From NCBI RefSeq assembly GCF_000424065.1, contig NZ_AUJE01000011.1, positions 1 through 64,000 on the forward strand: 64,000 nucleotides of DNA, in the 5' to 3' direction. The notes under the pieces were generated by a model. That model was not told the origin of the DNA, searched no databases, and saw nothing but the letters and a program-made list of their open reading frames with translations. Origin of the DNA: Selenomonas ruminantium subsp. ruminantium ATCC 12561 (GTDB lineage: Bacteria > Bacillota > Negativicutes > Selenomonadales > Selenomonadaceae). The position numbers and the translations under genes were made by a program. Shown here in pieces: positions 55,407 to 64,000 of the stretch. How positions within the stretch are numbered: the stretch's first letter is position 1; every line of letters begins with the position of its first letter.

Positions 55407-57428
55407 TTATTTCTTCTTCCGCAGAACTACGGCACTGCGGGCAGGAATGTAGATTTTAAGCCATTCCTTACCGTCTTTTTCGTAGAGCGGGTCGAAATTG
55501 GTTTTGTGAACTACGCTGTCGTCAGCCAGGCCGTTGCCGCCGAATTCCTTGGCATCGGTGTTGAGCACGACTTCGTATTCTCCTTTGGGCACGAGGAAAC
55601 CGTAGTCCGGGAAGGACTGCGTGGGGGAGAAGTTGAAGACGAAGACGAGGTCGCCACGGCTGTAGGCGAGAACCTGGTCGCCGTCGTTGTGCCAGATTTC
55701 GACAACCGGCTGCTTCTGAATGTTTTTGACCGTCTTGAGGGTGGCGAGCATTTCCCGGTCGAAGTCGCCAAGATAATGATAGCAGAGTTTTTTATCATCG
55801 ACAAGGTGCCACTGACGGCGGGCATATTTATAGCTCCAGCCGTTGCCTTCACGCGGGAAGTCAATCCATTCGGGATGGCCGAATTCGTTGCCCATGAAGT
55901 TCAGGTAGCCGCCGTTAATCGTCGAGGCCGTGACCAGACGAATCATCTTGTGCAGGGCAATGCCGCGGTCAACCATGCCGTTGCGGTTGTCCTTGGAGAA
56001 ATGCCAGTACATATCGGCATCAATCAGGCGGAAGATGATGGTCTTGTCGCCTACGAGTGCCTGGTCATGGCTTTCGGCGTAGGAGATGGTCTTTTCATCG
56101 GCGCGGCGGTTGGTCATTTCCCAGAAAATGCTGGACGGATGCCAATCTTCGTCCTTCTTTTCCTTGATGGTCTTAATCCAGTAATCCGGCACGTTCATGG
56201 CCAGACGATAGTCAAAGCCGTAACCGCCGTCCTCGAATTTGGCTGCGAGCCCCGGCATGCCGCTGACATCCTCCGCGATGGTGATGGCATTGGGCTTGAT
56301 TTCGTGAATGAGTTTGTTGGCCAGCGTCAGATAGCAGATGGCGTTGTCGTCCTGATGGCCGTTGAAGTAGTCGCCGTAGTTCATAAAGGCTTCGCCGAGT
56401 CCATGGCTGTAGTAGAGCATGGAGGTGATGCCGTCAAAGCGGAAACCATCGAAATGGAATTCTTCCAGCCAGTATTTGCAGTTGGACAGCAGGAAGTGCA
56501 TAACATCGTCCTTGCCGTAGTCAAAGCACAGGCTGTCCCAGGCCGGATGTTCGTGACGGTCACCGGGATAGAAGAACTGGTTGGGGTCGCCGCAGAGGTT
56601 GCCGAGGCCTTCCACTTCGTTCTTGACGGCATGGCTGTGGACGATATCCATGATAACTGCCAGCCCCATCTTGTGGGCGGTGTCGATGAGTTCCTTCAAA
56701 TCTTCCGGCGTTCCGCAGCGGCTGCTCGGTGCAAAGAAGGAGCTGACATGGTAGCCAAAGCTGCCATAATACGGATGTTCCTGAATGGCCATAATCTGAA
56801 TGCAGTTGTAGCCGTCCTTTTTGACCCGGGGCAGGATATTCTTGGTGAATTCCTTATAGGTACCGACCTTTTCTGCATCCTGTGCCATGCCGACATGGCA
56901 TTCATAGATGAGGAGCGGTGCGGTAGTGGGCTTGAATTTGGCATCGTGCCAGGTATGTTTCGTGCGCGGATTCCAAACCTGCGCAGAGAAAATCTTGGTT
57001 TCTTCGTCCTGTACCACGCGCGTAGCCCAGGCAGGAATGCGTTCCCCTTCGCCGCCGCGCCAATGGACTTTCATTTTGTACAGGTCTTTGTGTTTGATTT
57101 TACCTGCGGGAATCTTGAGCTCCCAATTACCGGTGCCCGGAATGTGGTGGCAGCGGAATTCTTCCTTTTCCTGCCAGTCGCTGAAATCACCAATCAGGTA
57201 AATGTCCAGCGCATTCGGTGCCCATTCACGGAACACCCAGCCGCGTCCCTGTTTGTGCAGGCCGTAATAAAGGTGTCCGGTGGCAAAATCCGAGAGTTTC
57301 TTTTTGCCGTTTTGCGTGAGCTGATTGATTTTCCAAACCGCATGTTCGTGACGTCCGCGGATTGCGTCCTCATAGGGTGCCAGCCATTCATCGTTGGCGA
57401 TAATCCCCAGCTTTTTGTTATTAGCCAT
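55407..57428 (-). CDS. glgB: 1,4-alpha-glucan branching enzyme (GH13_8, eukaryote-like type)
   Basis: A 673-residue glycogen branching enzyme: N-terminal CBM48 (REWAPNALDIYLIGDFSDW), GH13 barrel and C-terminal beta domain. Catalytic residues: nucleophile D332 (DGFRFDGITSM), acid/base E386 (IAEDVSG), and the Asp of SHDQAL. The DGFRFDGITSMLYYSHG and EFGHPEWIDFPREGNGWSY stretches are those of the eukaryotic/Bacteroides-type GH13_8 group rather than the GH13_9 enzymes of glg operons. No other glg gene is nearby. Confidence 0.9.
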   Translation of the reverse strand: MANNKKLGIIANDEWLAPYEDAIRGRHEHAVWKINQLTQNGKKKLSDFATGHLYYGLHKQGRGWVFREWAPNALDIYLIGDFSDWQEKEEFRCHHIPGTGNWELKIPAGKIKHKDLYKMKVHWRGGEGERIPAWATRVVQDEETKIFSAQVWNPRTKHTWHDAKFKPTTAPLLIYECHVGMAQDAEKVGTYKEFTKNILPRVKKDGYNCIQIMAIQEHPYYGSFGYHVSSFFAPSSRCGTPEDLKELIDTAHKMGLAVIMDIVHSHAVKNEVEGLGNLCGDPNQFFYPGDRHEHPAWDSLCFDYGKDDVMHFLLSNCKYWLEEFHFDGFRFDGITSMLYYSHGLGEAFMNYGDYFNGHQDDNAICYLTLANKLIHEIKPNAITIAEDVSGMPGLAAKFEDGGYGFDYRLAMNVPDYWIKTIKEKKDEDWHPSSIFWEMTNRRADEKTISYAESHDQALVGDKTIIFRLIDADMYWHFSKDNRNGMVDRGIALHKMIRLVTASTINGGYLNFMGNEFGHPEWIDFPREGNGWSYKYARRQWHLVDDKKLCYHYLGDFDREMLATLKTVKNIQKQPVVEIWHNDGDQVLAYSRGDLVFVFNFSPTQSFPDYGFLVPKGEYEVVLNTDAKEFGGNGLADDSVVHKTNFDPLYEKDGKEWLKIYIPARSAVVLRKKK

Positions 57429-57674
57429 AATTCATACCACTGCGGCCTGACCCGCAGTGACTATCCCCCTATCTGAAATAAAGATAATAAAAAGCTACTT
57501 AAACATTATAACATAAATTTTCATAAAAATGACGGAAAGGGAAATATTATTGCCATAAAGACAAATTGCGGTTTAGGACATTTTGCCTTGCATTATAAGC
57601 CGGTTTCGGCTAAAATAACTGGATATCTGTCTTCCATTGGTGTGAGGACGGATTTTTTCTTGAAGGAGTTTTTT

Positions 57675-59081
57675 ATGCGGAAAAATCTTTTGGGGCGCAT
57701 CCGCAAGGGTGAACCTTTTACATTTGGCGAGCTTTTGCTGCTGACATGGCAGCTCAGCGTGCCCGCCATTATGGCGAAAATCACCACGGTGATGATGCAG
57801 TATATTGATGCCTCGATGGTGGGCATGATTGGTGCAGGTGCGGCGGCATCCATCGGTTTGGTCAATTCCACGACATGGCTTATCGGCGGCATCTGCTTTG
57901 CCATGTCCATGGGCTATACGATTCAGCTGGCGCAGGCCATTGGCGCCGGTGAAGACCTGAAGGCGCGCAGCCTTGTGCGGCATGGCCTGTGGGCGGTGCT
58001 GATTTTCAGCCTGGTCATGGGCGGCGGCAGTGCTGCCCTCAGCGGTTATCTGCCATACTTTTTAGGCGGGACGGCAGATATTGCCGGCGATGCTTCACTT
58101 TATCTGGAGATTTATGCTTTGGGGCTGCCCCTGCTGGCGGTAAATTTTGCCGCTGCTTCCATGCTGCAGGCCAGCGGCAATATGAAGGTGCCCAGCCTGC
58201 TGAGTGTTTTGATGTGCGTGCTCGATGTTCTCTTTAATGCCTTGCTGATTTTCCCCTCCCGCGAGGTGGAGATAGGGGGACTTTCTATATGGGTGCCCGG
58301 TGCCGATTGGGGCGTAGCCGGTGTGGCGTTTGGCTCGGTACTGGCAGAAGCCTGCTGCATGACGGCCATGCTCTATGTATTGTTGAAAAAATCCCGACAG
58401 TTGCACTATCGGCGGGAACAGCTCGAACCCTGGCAGGGCGAATTGCGACAGGCAACTTCTTTGGGGATTCCCATGGTGCTCGAACAGATTGTCATGGGCA
58501 GTGCTTATGTGGCCTTTACCTGCATTGTGGCACCGCTAGGGACGGTAGCGCTCGCGGCCAATTCCTTTGCCATCACGGCGGAAAGCCTTTGCTATATGCC
58601 CGGTATCGGCGTGTCCACAGCGGCGCAGACCCTGGTCGGACAGAGCGTGGGGGCAAAGCGGACCAAACTTGCCCAGCGCTTTGGCTATGTCAGCGCCGGC
58701 CTCGGCATGGTGGTCATGATGGTCATGGGCGTGGTCATGTATATCCTCGCGCCGCAGATGATGGCCCTGCTGTCAGCAGACAGCGCGGTTATCGCCGCGG
58801 GGACGGAAATCCTGCGCATCGAAGCCTGGGCAGAACCACTTTTTGCCGCCGGTATCATCGTCACGAGCATCTTTCGCGGTGCAGGCGAAACGAAATTGCC
58901 TACCATATTGAACCTCGTAGCCATGTGGGGCATTCGCATTCCTTTGGCCATTTTCCTTGCAGTAGACTACGGCCTGCCCGGCGTATGGGCGGCGATGTGT
59001 GTCGAACTCTGTGCCCGTGGTATGTTGTCCCTAGGCGTATTGATATGGCGTGGGGAAGGGCTGTATCAAAAAAAGTCTTAG
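57675..59081 (+). CDS. MATE-family multidrug exporter
   Basis: A 468-residue, 12-helix cation-coupled efflux protein with two MatE domains (LSVPAIMAKITTVMMQYIDASMVG; LGIPMVLEQIVMGSAYV). The frame is open from 57588, but AAGGAG lies 7-8 nt before ATG 57675, giving MRKNLLGRIRKG. It is preceded by a ~150-bp AT-rich gap and followed at 81 bp by a diguanylate cyclase gene. The substrate is unknown. Confidence 0.9.
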   Translation: MRKNLLGRIRKGEPFTFGELLLLTWQLSVPAIMAKITTVMMQYIDASMVGMIGAGAAASIGLVNSTTWLIGGICFAMSMGYTIQLAQAIGAGEDLKARSLVRHGLWAVLIFSLVMGGGSAALSGYLPYFLGGTADIAGDASLYLEIYALGLPLLAVNFAAASMLQASGNMKVPSLLSVLMCVLDVLFNALLIFPSREVEIGGLSIWVPGADWGVAGVAFGSVLAEACCMTAMLYVLLKKSRQLHYRREQLEPWQGELRQATSLGIPMVLEQIVMGSAYVAFTCIVAPLGTVALAANSFAITAESLCYMPGIGVSTAAQTLVGQSVGAKRTKLAQRFGYVSAGLGMVVMMVMGVVMYILAPQMMALLSADSAVIAAGTEILRIEAWAEPLFAAGIIVTSIFRGAGETKLPTILNLVAMWGIRIPLAIFLAVDYGLPGVWAAMCVELCARGMLSLGVLIWRGEGLYQKKS

Positions 59082-59162
59082 CATTTTCCTATTCGTTAGC
59101 AGGTTTTTGCTTGTCAGCATTGAATATAGATGTAGGGATAATGCAAGAGGGAGGGGGAGCGG

Positions 59163-60800
59163 ATGCGTTCGATACGAGCAAAATTCATTTTGCTGACATT
59201 AAGTGCGATTATTGCCGCGTTAAGTGTTGCTACCTATATTGGCGTTTACTCCATCAAAACCTTGGGAAAAAGCGATGCGGACCAAATGCTTCATCTGAAA
59301 TGTACAACCGGTGCAATGAATTTGGAAACCTATTTTGATGATGTAGAGCGTTCGGTAGAAACGGTTGCTACCCTTGTGCAAGATAACCTTGAGACTATGC
59401 CGGATGAACAGTTTGTCAATGAGGTTGAAAATGTACGCCATTTGTTTAGTAAAATTGCGCATAACACCAATGGTGTACTCACCTACTATTTCCGCGTCGA
59501 CCCCGAATTTTCCAAAGAACATTCGGGTTTTTGGTATGTCAAACAAAGCGGCAGGGAATTTCAGGAACACGAAGTAACGGATATCACCCAATATGACACC
59601 AACGACACTTCCACGCTGGTTTGGTTTACGATTCCCAAAGCTGAAAAAAAAGGCGTATGGCTGCCACCTTATCACACCGAAAATTTTGGGGCCAGGGTCA
59701 TTTCCTACAATGTTCCCGTTTACCGGCATGGGCAGTTTGTAGGCGTTGTGGGGATAGAAATCGATTATGGAACCTTAGTCTCCGAGGTAGAAAAAATCAA
59801 GCTCTTTGAAAATGGTTATGCCTTTATCCTCGACGAGCATTCCAATGTAATTTACCATCCGCAGATGGATTCCACCTTGCAGTATGGAGAAAAAATAGCC
59901 ATAGATACTCCGGACGCGGTCAAGGGGGATCAGCATGTACAATATCATTTCAATGGCATCAAGAAGGAGGCTGTCTGGAGGTCGCTGAGCAATGGGATGC
60001 GGCTCTATGTGACGGTGCCTTTAGGGGAAATCAACAGCGTATGGCAGGGCCTGATTTCGCGCACGTTATTCGCTTCCTTTATCATTCTGCTGTTGGCGAG
60101 TTTCGTGATGATGCGTTTTGCCGACCGTATCACCAAACCGCTTCATCGGCTGACCAACGCAGCCCAGCAGGTAGCTGTTGGGAATTATGATGTTGTCTTG
60201 GACGATACGGATGATGATGAAATCGGTATGCTCACCCGAACCTTCAAGGGACTGGTCGAGAATACCAAAGCAAATATCGATACACTCAATCGAAAGGTCT
60301 ATATTGATGCATTGACTGCCGTACGGAATAAGGCAGGCTATGGCGCTTATATGCAAAAAATACAGGATTTGCTGGACAGTTCTGCCCAAAAGCCTGAGTT
60401 TGCTATTGGGGTATTCGACTGTGACAACCTTAAATACATCAATGACTTTTACGGCCATGACAAAGGCGATATATACATCAAAAAAGCCAGCCAGTTAATC
60501 TGCCGCACCTTCCAGCACAGTCCCGTCTTCCGCATTGGCGGCGATGAATTTGCCGTCATTCTGGAAAATGACGATTTTCGTAATCGGGAAAAGCTCTTTG
60601 CCCAGTTCCGCGAAAAGCGCGCAGAAATACGCGCCTCGGCTGAACACGAGTGGGAACAGGCGAATATATCCATGGGGGCTGCCGTGTACGACCCCGAAAC
60701 TGATCCCGCCGTCATCGACGTTGCCCGGCGGGCAGACAAAGCCATGTATGAAAATAAACGGCTGAGGAAAGAAAATCAGCAGGCAAGAATAAAAACGTAA
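59163..60800 (+). CDS. Membrane diguanylate cyclase (Cache-HAMP-GGDEF)
   Basis: A 545-residue sensor enzyme making cyclic di-GMP. A membrane helix (~7-29), an extracytoplasmic double-Cache-like sensor (~35-295), a second helix (~298-318), a HAMP domain (~318-372) and a GGDEF domain follow. The active-site loop is an intact GGDEF at 459-463. No RxxD inhibitory site is seen at the usual position before it, so product feedback may be absent. GAGGGGGAGCGG precedes the ATG. Confidence 0.92.
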   Translation: MRSIRAKFILLTLSAIIAALSVATYIGVYSIKTLGKSDADQMLHLKCTTGAMNLETYFDDVERSVETVATLVQDNLETMPDEQFVNEVENVRHLFSKIAHNTNGVLTYYFRVDPEFSKEHSGFWYVKQSGREFQEHEVTDITQYDTNDTSTLVWFTIPKAEKKGVWLPPYHTENFGARVISYNVPVYRHGQFVGVVGIEIDYGTLVSEVEKIKLFENGYAFILDEHSNVIYHPQMDSTLQYGEKIAIDTPDAVKGDQHVQYHFNGIKKEAVWRSLSNGMRLYVTVPLGEINSVWQGLISRTLFASFIILLLASFVMMRFADRITKPLHRLTNAAQQVAVGNYDVVLDDTDDDEIGMLTRTFKGLVENTKANIDTLNRKVYIDALTAVRNKAGYGAYMQKIQDLLDSSAQKPEFAIGVFDCDNLKYINDFYGHDKGDIYIKKASQLICRTFQHSPVFRIGGDEFAVILENDDFRNREKLFAQFREKRAEIRASAEHEWEQANISMGAAVYDPETDPAVIDVARRADKAMYENKRLRKENQQARIKT

Positions 60801-60803
60801 AGA

Positions 60804-60857
60804 AAAGGCGGAAACTTGACGAGTCAATTTTGACTGGTCAAGTTTCCGCCTTTTTTG
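60804..60857. terminator. Bidirectional terminator between the GGDEF and Uma2 genes
   Basis: A long stem AAAAGGCGGAAACTTGAC/GTCAAGTTTCCGCCTTTTTT with inner AGTCA/TGACT pairing. Confidence 0.88.
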
Positions 60858-60860
60858 TCG

Positions 60861-61415
60861 TTACATTTCAAATATATCTTTGACCTGTATCTCCAGTTCA
60901 TCATACAGGCTGATTTTGAGGGAGAGATTTTGTTCGGCTTTTTGTTCGTCGGTCAGCCGTTCCCATTCTTCTGGGGTGAAATTTTGGTAGAGGTTGTCCA
61001 GATAGTAGCAGCCCTGCTCGTTAAGACGGTAGACTTCGATACATTCTTCCTTAGGATTGATAATCCAGTATTCTTTGACACCAAAGCGCTCGTAGGTGTC
61101 TTTCTTGACCGTTATATCTTTGCGGCGGGTGCTGGGGGAGAGAACTTCGACTACAAAATCGGGGGCACCTTCAATATGGGTGTCCTTGATTTGGGCTGGC
61201 TCACAAACGATGCAGATATCAGGAATCAGATGGTCTATGGGACTGAGTCTGACTTCTGCTTCGGCAAAAACTTCGCATTTTTTGCCTTGGAGAAAGTTGC
61301 CAATAATCATGGTCAATCTTCTCTGAATGCGAATGTGCTGGATATTTGCTGGACTCATATCGTATTCAACTCCGTTAATCCGTTCTGTCTTGATGTAATC
61401 GGCTAATGCATACAT
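60861..61415 (-). CDS. Uma2-family (DUF820) PD-(D/E)XK-like protein
   Basis: A 184-residue protein of the Uma2 family with a restriction-endonuclease-like fold. The core reads HLIPDICIV, then PDFVVEVLSPST, then KKDTYERFGVKEYWIINP. The function of these proteins is not established; they are often linked to transposon remnants or called putative endonucleases. GGAGG precedes the ATG. A lone gene between convergent and divergent neighbours, with no toxin or transposase partner visible. Confidence 0.82.
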   Translation of the reverse strand: MYALADYIKTERINGVEYDMSPANIQHIRIQRRLTMIIGNFLQGKKCEVFAEAEVRLSPIDHLIPDICIVCEPAQIKDTHIEGAPDFVVEVLSPSTRRKDITVKKDTYERFGVKEYWIINPKEECIEVYRLNEQGCYYLDNLYQNFTPEEWERLTDEQKAEQNLSLKISLYDELEIQVKDIFEM

Positions 61416-61487
61416 ATCAAGTTGCCTCCTTCACCGTTGTTCTTTAAGTATATGATAGCACAAGGCCGCAAAAATAAATAGAGAATT

Positions 61488-61517
61488 TTGCCTTGCCCCG
61501 TCCTTTTATGGTAAAAT
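61488..61517 (+). promoter_or_regulatory. Candidate promoter of ftsEX-envC
   Basis: TTGCCT (61488-61493), an 18-bp spacer and TAAAAT (61512-61517), about 40 bp before ftsE. Confidence 0.45.
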
Positions 61518-61555
61518 AGAAGTTAGTCTATTCAAATGCAGGAGGATTTTTCCTA

Positions 61556-62242
61556 ATGATACAAATGCGGGAGGTCAGCAAGACCTATGATACTGGCGTG
61601 GTCGCCCTGAACCATGTCAACGTAGATATCAAGAAGGGCGAATTTGTGTTCGTGGTGGGGCCCAGCGGTGCGGGCAAGTCCACGTTTATCAAGATGTTGT
61701 TCCGGGAGGAACTGCCCACGGAGGGCAAGCTTTTGGTGAATGGGCATGATGTGGTGCATATGGAGCGTTCGGAGGTTCCGTATCTGCGCCGCGAGTTGGG
61801 GGTAATCTTTCAGGATTACCGTCTGCTGCCCGACAAGACGGTGTTTGAAAACGTGGCGTTTGCCCTGCAGGTAATCGAAGCACCCCGCCGCACAATGCAG
61901 CGCAGTGTAAATTCGGTGTTGGACGTAGTAGGCCTGCGGGATAAGTACCGCAGTTTCCCTTCGCAGCTTTCTGGCGGCGAGCAGCAGCGTGTGGCTATCG
62001 CGCGGGCGATTGTGAACAATCCGTCCATTGTGATTGCCGACGAACCCACAGGCAACCTTGACCCGGAAACGAGCTGGGATATCATGGACATTTTCCGCCG
62101 TATCAACAAGGCGGGCACGACCATTGTCATGGCAACCCATGACCGCAATATTGTGGATACCATGAAACGGCGGGTTATTGCCATCGAAGACGGGCGCATT
62201 GTCCGTGACCAGCAGCGGGGAGGATATGGTTATGAAGCTTAG
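61556..62242 (+). CDS. ftsE: Cell-division ATPase FtsE
   Basis: Cytoplasmic ATPase that, with FtsX, transmits ATP-driven conformational change to peptidoglycan hydrolases at the division site. It has 228 residues, Walker A GPSGAGKST (35-43), Q-loop FQDYRLLPDKTVFENVAFAL (typical FtsE), signature LSGGEQQRVAIARA and Walker B VIADEPTGNLD. GGAGGA precedes the ATG. Its end overlaps ftsX by 11 nt. Confidence 0.95.
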   Translation: MIQMREVSKTYDTGVVALNHVNVDIKKGEFVFVVGPSGAGKSTFIKMLFREELPTEGKLLVNGHDVVHMERSEVPYLRRELGVIFQDYRLLPDKTVFENVAFALQVIEAPRRTMQRSVNSVLDVVGLRDKYRSFPSQLSGGEQQRVAIARAIVNNPSIVIADEPTGNLDPETSWDIMDIFRRINKAGTTIVMATHDRNIVDTMKRRVIAIEDGRIVRDQQRGGYGYEA

Positions 62243-63119
62243 AACAGGTGAATATTTTATTCAGGAGGTATTCCGTTCCCTGCGGCGCAACAACTGGATG
62301 TCCTTTGCCTCGATTGGTACAGTGGCGGTATCGCTGTTTGTGCTGGGCGTGTTTTTGATTCTGGTACTCAATATGAACCGCATGGCATCCATGCTCGAAT
62401 CACAGGTGCAGATCAGTGTTTATCTGCAAGATGAAGTGACGAAAAATGAGCGTATTGACCTGCAAAGCGATATTGAAAAGATGCAGGGGATTGATACCGT
62501 GAAGTTCGTGGATAAAGATGCGGCCAAGGAACGTCTGTCTGAACGTTTGGGCGACCAAAAGTATCTTTTGGATGCGCTGGGCGACAAGAATCCGCTGCCG
62601 GATTCCTTTGAAGTGACGGTGAAAACACCGGAAATGGTGGAAACGGCCGCTAAAGCGATTGAGCGCATGGAAGGCGTGGAATCGGCGAAATATGGTCAGG
62701 ATGTGGTGGAACATCTCTTTGACATCACGCGCCTGATGCGTATTTTCGGTTTGGTGTTGATGCTGCTTTTGGCTGGGGCTACGATTTTCATTATCTCGAA
62801 CACCATTCGCCTGACGGTCTTTGCGCGGCGCAAGGAAATCGCCATCATGAAGTATGTGGGCGCGACGGACTGGTTTATCCGCTGGCCGTTCCTGATGGAA
62901 GGCATTGTATTGGGCTGTATCGGCGGCATTTTGTCGGCTATCGCCCTGCGCAGCTTCTATGCGGCGATGGCGGCAAAGATTTATAATACACTGGCGTTTT
63001 TCCCGCTGATGCCGCAGTATCCCTTTATGAATTATGTGACGGCAGCCATCATCTTTTCGGGGATGCTGATTGGTGCCATCGGTTCTGCGTTCTCGCTGAA
63101 ACGGTTCCTTGAGGTTTGA
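62232..63119 (+). CDS. ftsX: Cell-division membrane protein FtsX
   Basis: A 295-residue protein with four membrane helices and a large extracytoplasmic loop (~45-160) between helices 1 and 2, where FtsX contacts an EnvC-type activator. The start is set by GGGGAGGA at 62217-62224, 7 nt before ATG 62232 (MKLRTGEYF); an upstream ATG at 62226 lies too close to it. One nucleotide separates the stop from the next gene. Confidence 0.94.
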   Translation: MKLRTGEYFIQEVFRSLRRNNWMSFASIGTVAVSLFVLGVFLILVLNMNRMASMLESQVQISVYLQDEVTKNERIDLQSDIEKMQGIDTVKFVDKDAAKERLSERLGDQKYLLDALGDKNPLPDSFEVTVKTPEMVETAAKAIERMEGVESAKYGQDVVEHLFDITRLMRIFGLVLMLLLAGATIFIISNTIRLTVFARRKEIAIMKYVGATDWFIRWPFLMEGIVLGCIGGILSAIALRSFYAAMAAKIYNTLAFFPLMPQYPFMNYVTAAIIFSGMLIGAIGSAFSLKRFLEV

Positions 63120-63120
63120 T

Positions 63121-64000
63121 ATGATGAAAAAATGGCAGACAATAACTGCAGCTACGTTGTCGGTAATCCTGACTGCTTCCACAGCGTATGCTTCGCTGGA
63201 GGATGACAAGGCTGGTTATGACAAGAAGGCAGAGGACTTAAAGAGCAAGAGCAACGCACTGCAGTCCAAAATTGAATCCCTGTCCGAGGAAAAGCGGCTG
63301 GTGGATGCAGAGGCAGATGAGGCGATTGCCGAGCACAAGACCTTGCGGGCGGCTTTGGATGAAACCCTGGAGCGCATGGAGAAAAATGAGTCCCGGCTCA
63401 AAGAGGTAGAGGCCGATTACAAGAAAAAGAGCACGAAACTCGGCACACGTGTGCGCGACATTTATGTCAATGGTCAGATTTCCTATCTTGATGTGCTCTT
63501 TGGCGCCAAGGATTTTTCCGATTTGATGACGCGCATGGACTTGCTCAAAAAGGTCATCAAGCAGGATTATGATTTGGTGCATCTGGTACTCGATGAAAAA
63601 GCGGAAATCGAAAGCACCCAAAAGAGTCTGGAAAAAGACCGTGCGGCTAAGGCTGAGCAGGAGCTGAAGGCGCGGCAGGCGCGGGAAATCATGGAGGAAA
63701 AGGTTCGCAAGCGCAAGGCCATCATTGACCAGATGAAAAGCGACAAGGCCACGATTGACCGTCAGTATGATGAAATGATGGCGGCGTCCAAGCAGATTGA
63801 AGATATGCTGCGGCGCAGCAGCATGGCCAATGCGCCAGCAGGGGCAGCCGCCAGCGGCAACGGCTCCATGATTTGGCCGGTGGGCGGCACGATTACCTCG
63901 GAGTTTGGCTGGCGTACCCATCCGATTACGGGCACGCAGAAATTCCACAGTGGCATTGATATCGGTGCTGATTATGGGGTGCCCATTGCGGCAGCAGCTG
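63121..64000 (+). CDS. EnvC-like M23 (LytM) peptidoglycan hydrolase/activator, 5' part
   Basis: The first 293 codons of a gene running off the right edge. A signal peptide (KKWQ...STAYA, cut after ~residue 23) precedes a long coiled coil (~28-235, Lys/Glu/Asp/Leu-rich). The start of an M23/LytM domain follows, with VGGTITSEFGWRTHPITG and the zinc motif HSGID. With ftsE and ftsX immediately upstream it is the expected extracytoplasmic partner of FtsEX. Whether it cleaves peptidoglycan itself or activates an amidase depends on the missing C-terminus. ATG 63121 or 63124 could be the start. Confidence 0.9.
   Translation, partial: MMKKWQTITAATLSVILTASTAYASLEDDKAGYDKKAEDLKSKSNALQSKIESLSEEKRLVDAEADEAIAEHKTLRAALDETLERMEKNESRLKEVEADYKKKSTKLGTRVRDIYVNGQISYLDVLFGAKDFSDLMTRMDLLKKVIKQDYDLVHLVLDEKAEIESTQKSLEKDRAAKAEQELKARQAREIMEEKVRKRKAIIDQMKSDKATIDRQYDEMMAASKQIEDMLRRSSMANAPAGAAASGNGSMIWPVGGTITSEFGWRTHPITGTQKFHSGIDIGADYGVPIAAAA

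Noticed and set aside
55200-57476. A 758-codon plus-strand open frame across the branching-enzyme gene
   Set aside because: It is exactly antisense to glgB, whose catalytic motifs are intact. The translation is rich in low-complexity Val/Phe/Gly without domains, and codon bias of glgB explains the open frame.

Overview
The window looks like a chromosomal segment of a Negativicutes anaerobe (Selenomonadaceae), most probably Selenomonas ruminantium or a close relative. The strongest pointer is a 538-residue GH43 enzyme whose length and key residues (D14, E186, R290) match what I recall of the well-studied S. ruminantium beta-xylosidase SXA. Other pointers are a csaB/DUF5693 envelope cluster typical of diderm Firmicutes, an RNase M5-KsgA pair, and Firmicutes-style promoters, ribosome binding sites and TTG starts.

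Layout. 1-602: 3' end of a 23S gene, 5S rRNA and tRNA-His, tRNA-Trp, tRNA-Ser. 0.7-7.4 kb: an ArsR zinc-sensor type regulator with an NlpC/P60 hydrolase, a DcuC-type carrier with an M20 peptidase, an M48 metalloprotease with TPRs, and a small serine recombinase. 7.4-17.1 kb: a pentose/xylo-oligosaccharide regulon. A six-gene minus-strand operon (xylulokinase, MFS sugar porter, DUF4867 protein, GPH symporter, GH43 xylosidase, LacI regulator) faces a divergent FucI-like isomerase across a 320-bp control region with two mirror-image operators. 17.2-24.8 kb: secA-prfB, then an LmeA-like protein, a DUF5693 membrane protein and csaB. 24.9-30.4 kb: an SMC-like condensin operon equivalent to jetABC/mksFEB but with no jetD nuclease gene.

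30.5-41 kb: a chemoreceptor with a structured leader, a YgbA-family protein, the degS-decarboxylase-tmk-rnmV-rsmA operon and nhaC. The gaps after the chemoreceptor, rsmA and nhaC hold nine copies of an undescribed-looking hairpin element. 41-46 kb: a five-gene nickel/peptide-type ABC importer. 46.05-46.94 kb: an 880-bp gene-free, nearly symmetrical element made of two inverted 195-nt structured modules around a 134-bp tandem repeat. 47-55 kb: ptsG (EIICBA), an LCP ligase, an ABC-F ATPase and RecD2. 55-61.4 kb: a cupin, a GH13_8-type branching enzyme, a MATE exporter, a diguanylate cyclase and a Uma2-family protein. 61.5-64 kb: ftsE-ftsX and the first 293 codons of an EnvC-like M23 protein that runs off the end.

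The pentose block reads as one unit: oligosaccharide or pentose uptake, cleavage by the xylosidase, isomerisation, phosphorylation to xylulose-5-phosphate, and repression by the LacI protein at the shared control region. The strongest candidates for something new are the two related families of covarying hairpin elements. Next are the jetD-less condensin and the 210-bp spaced operator pair.
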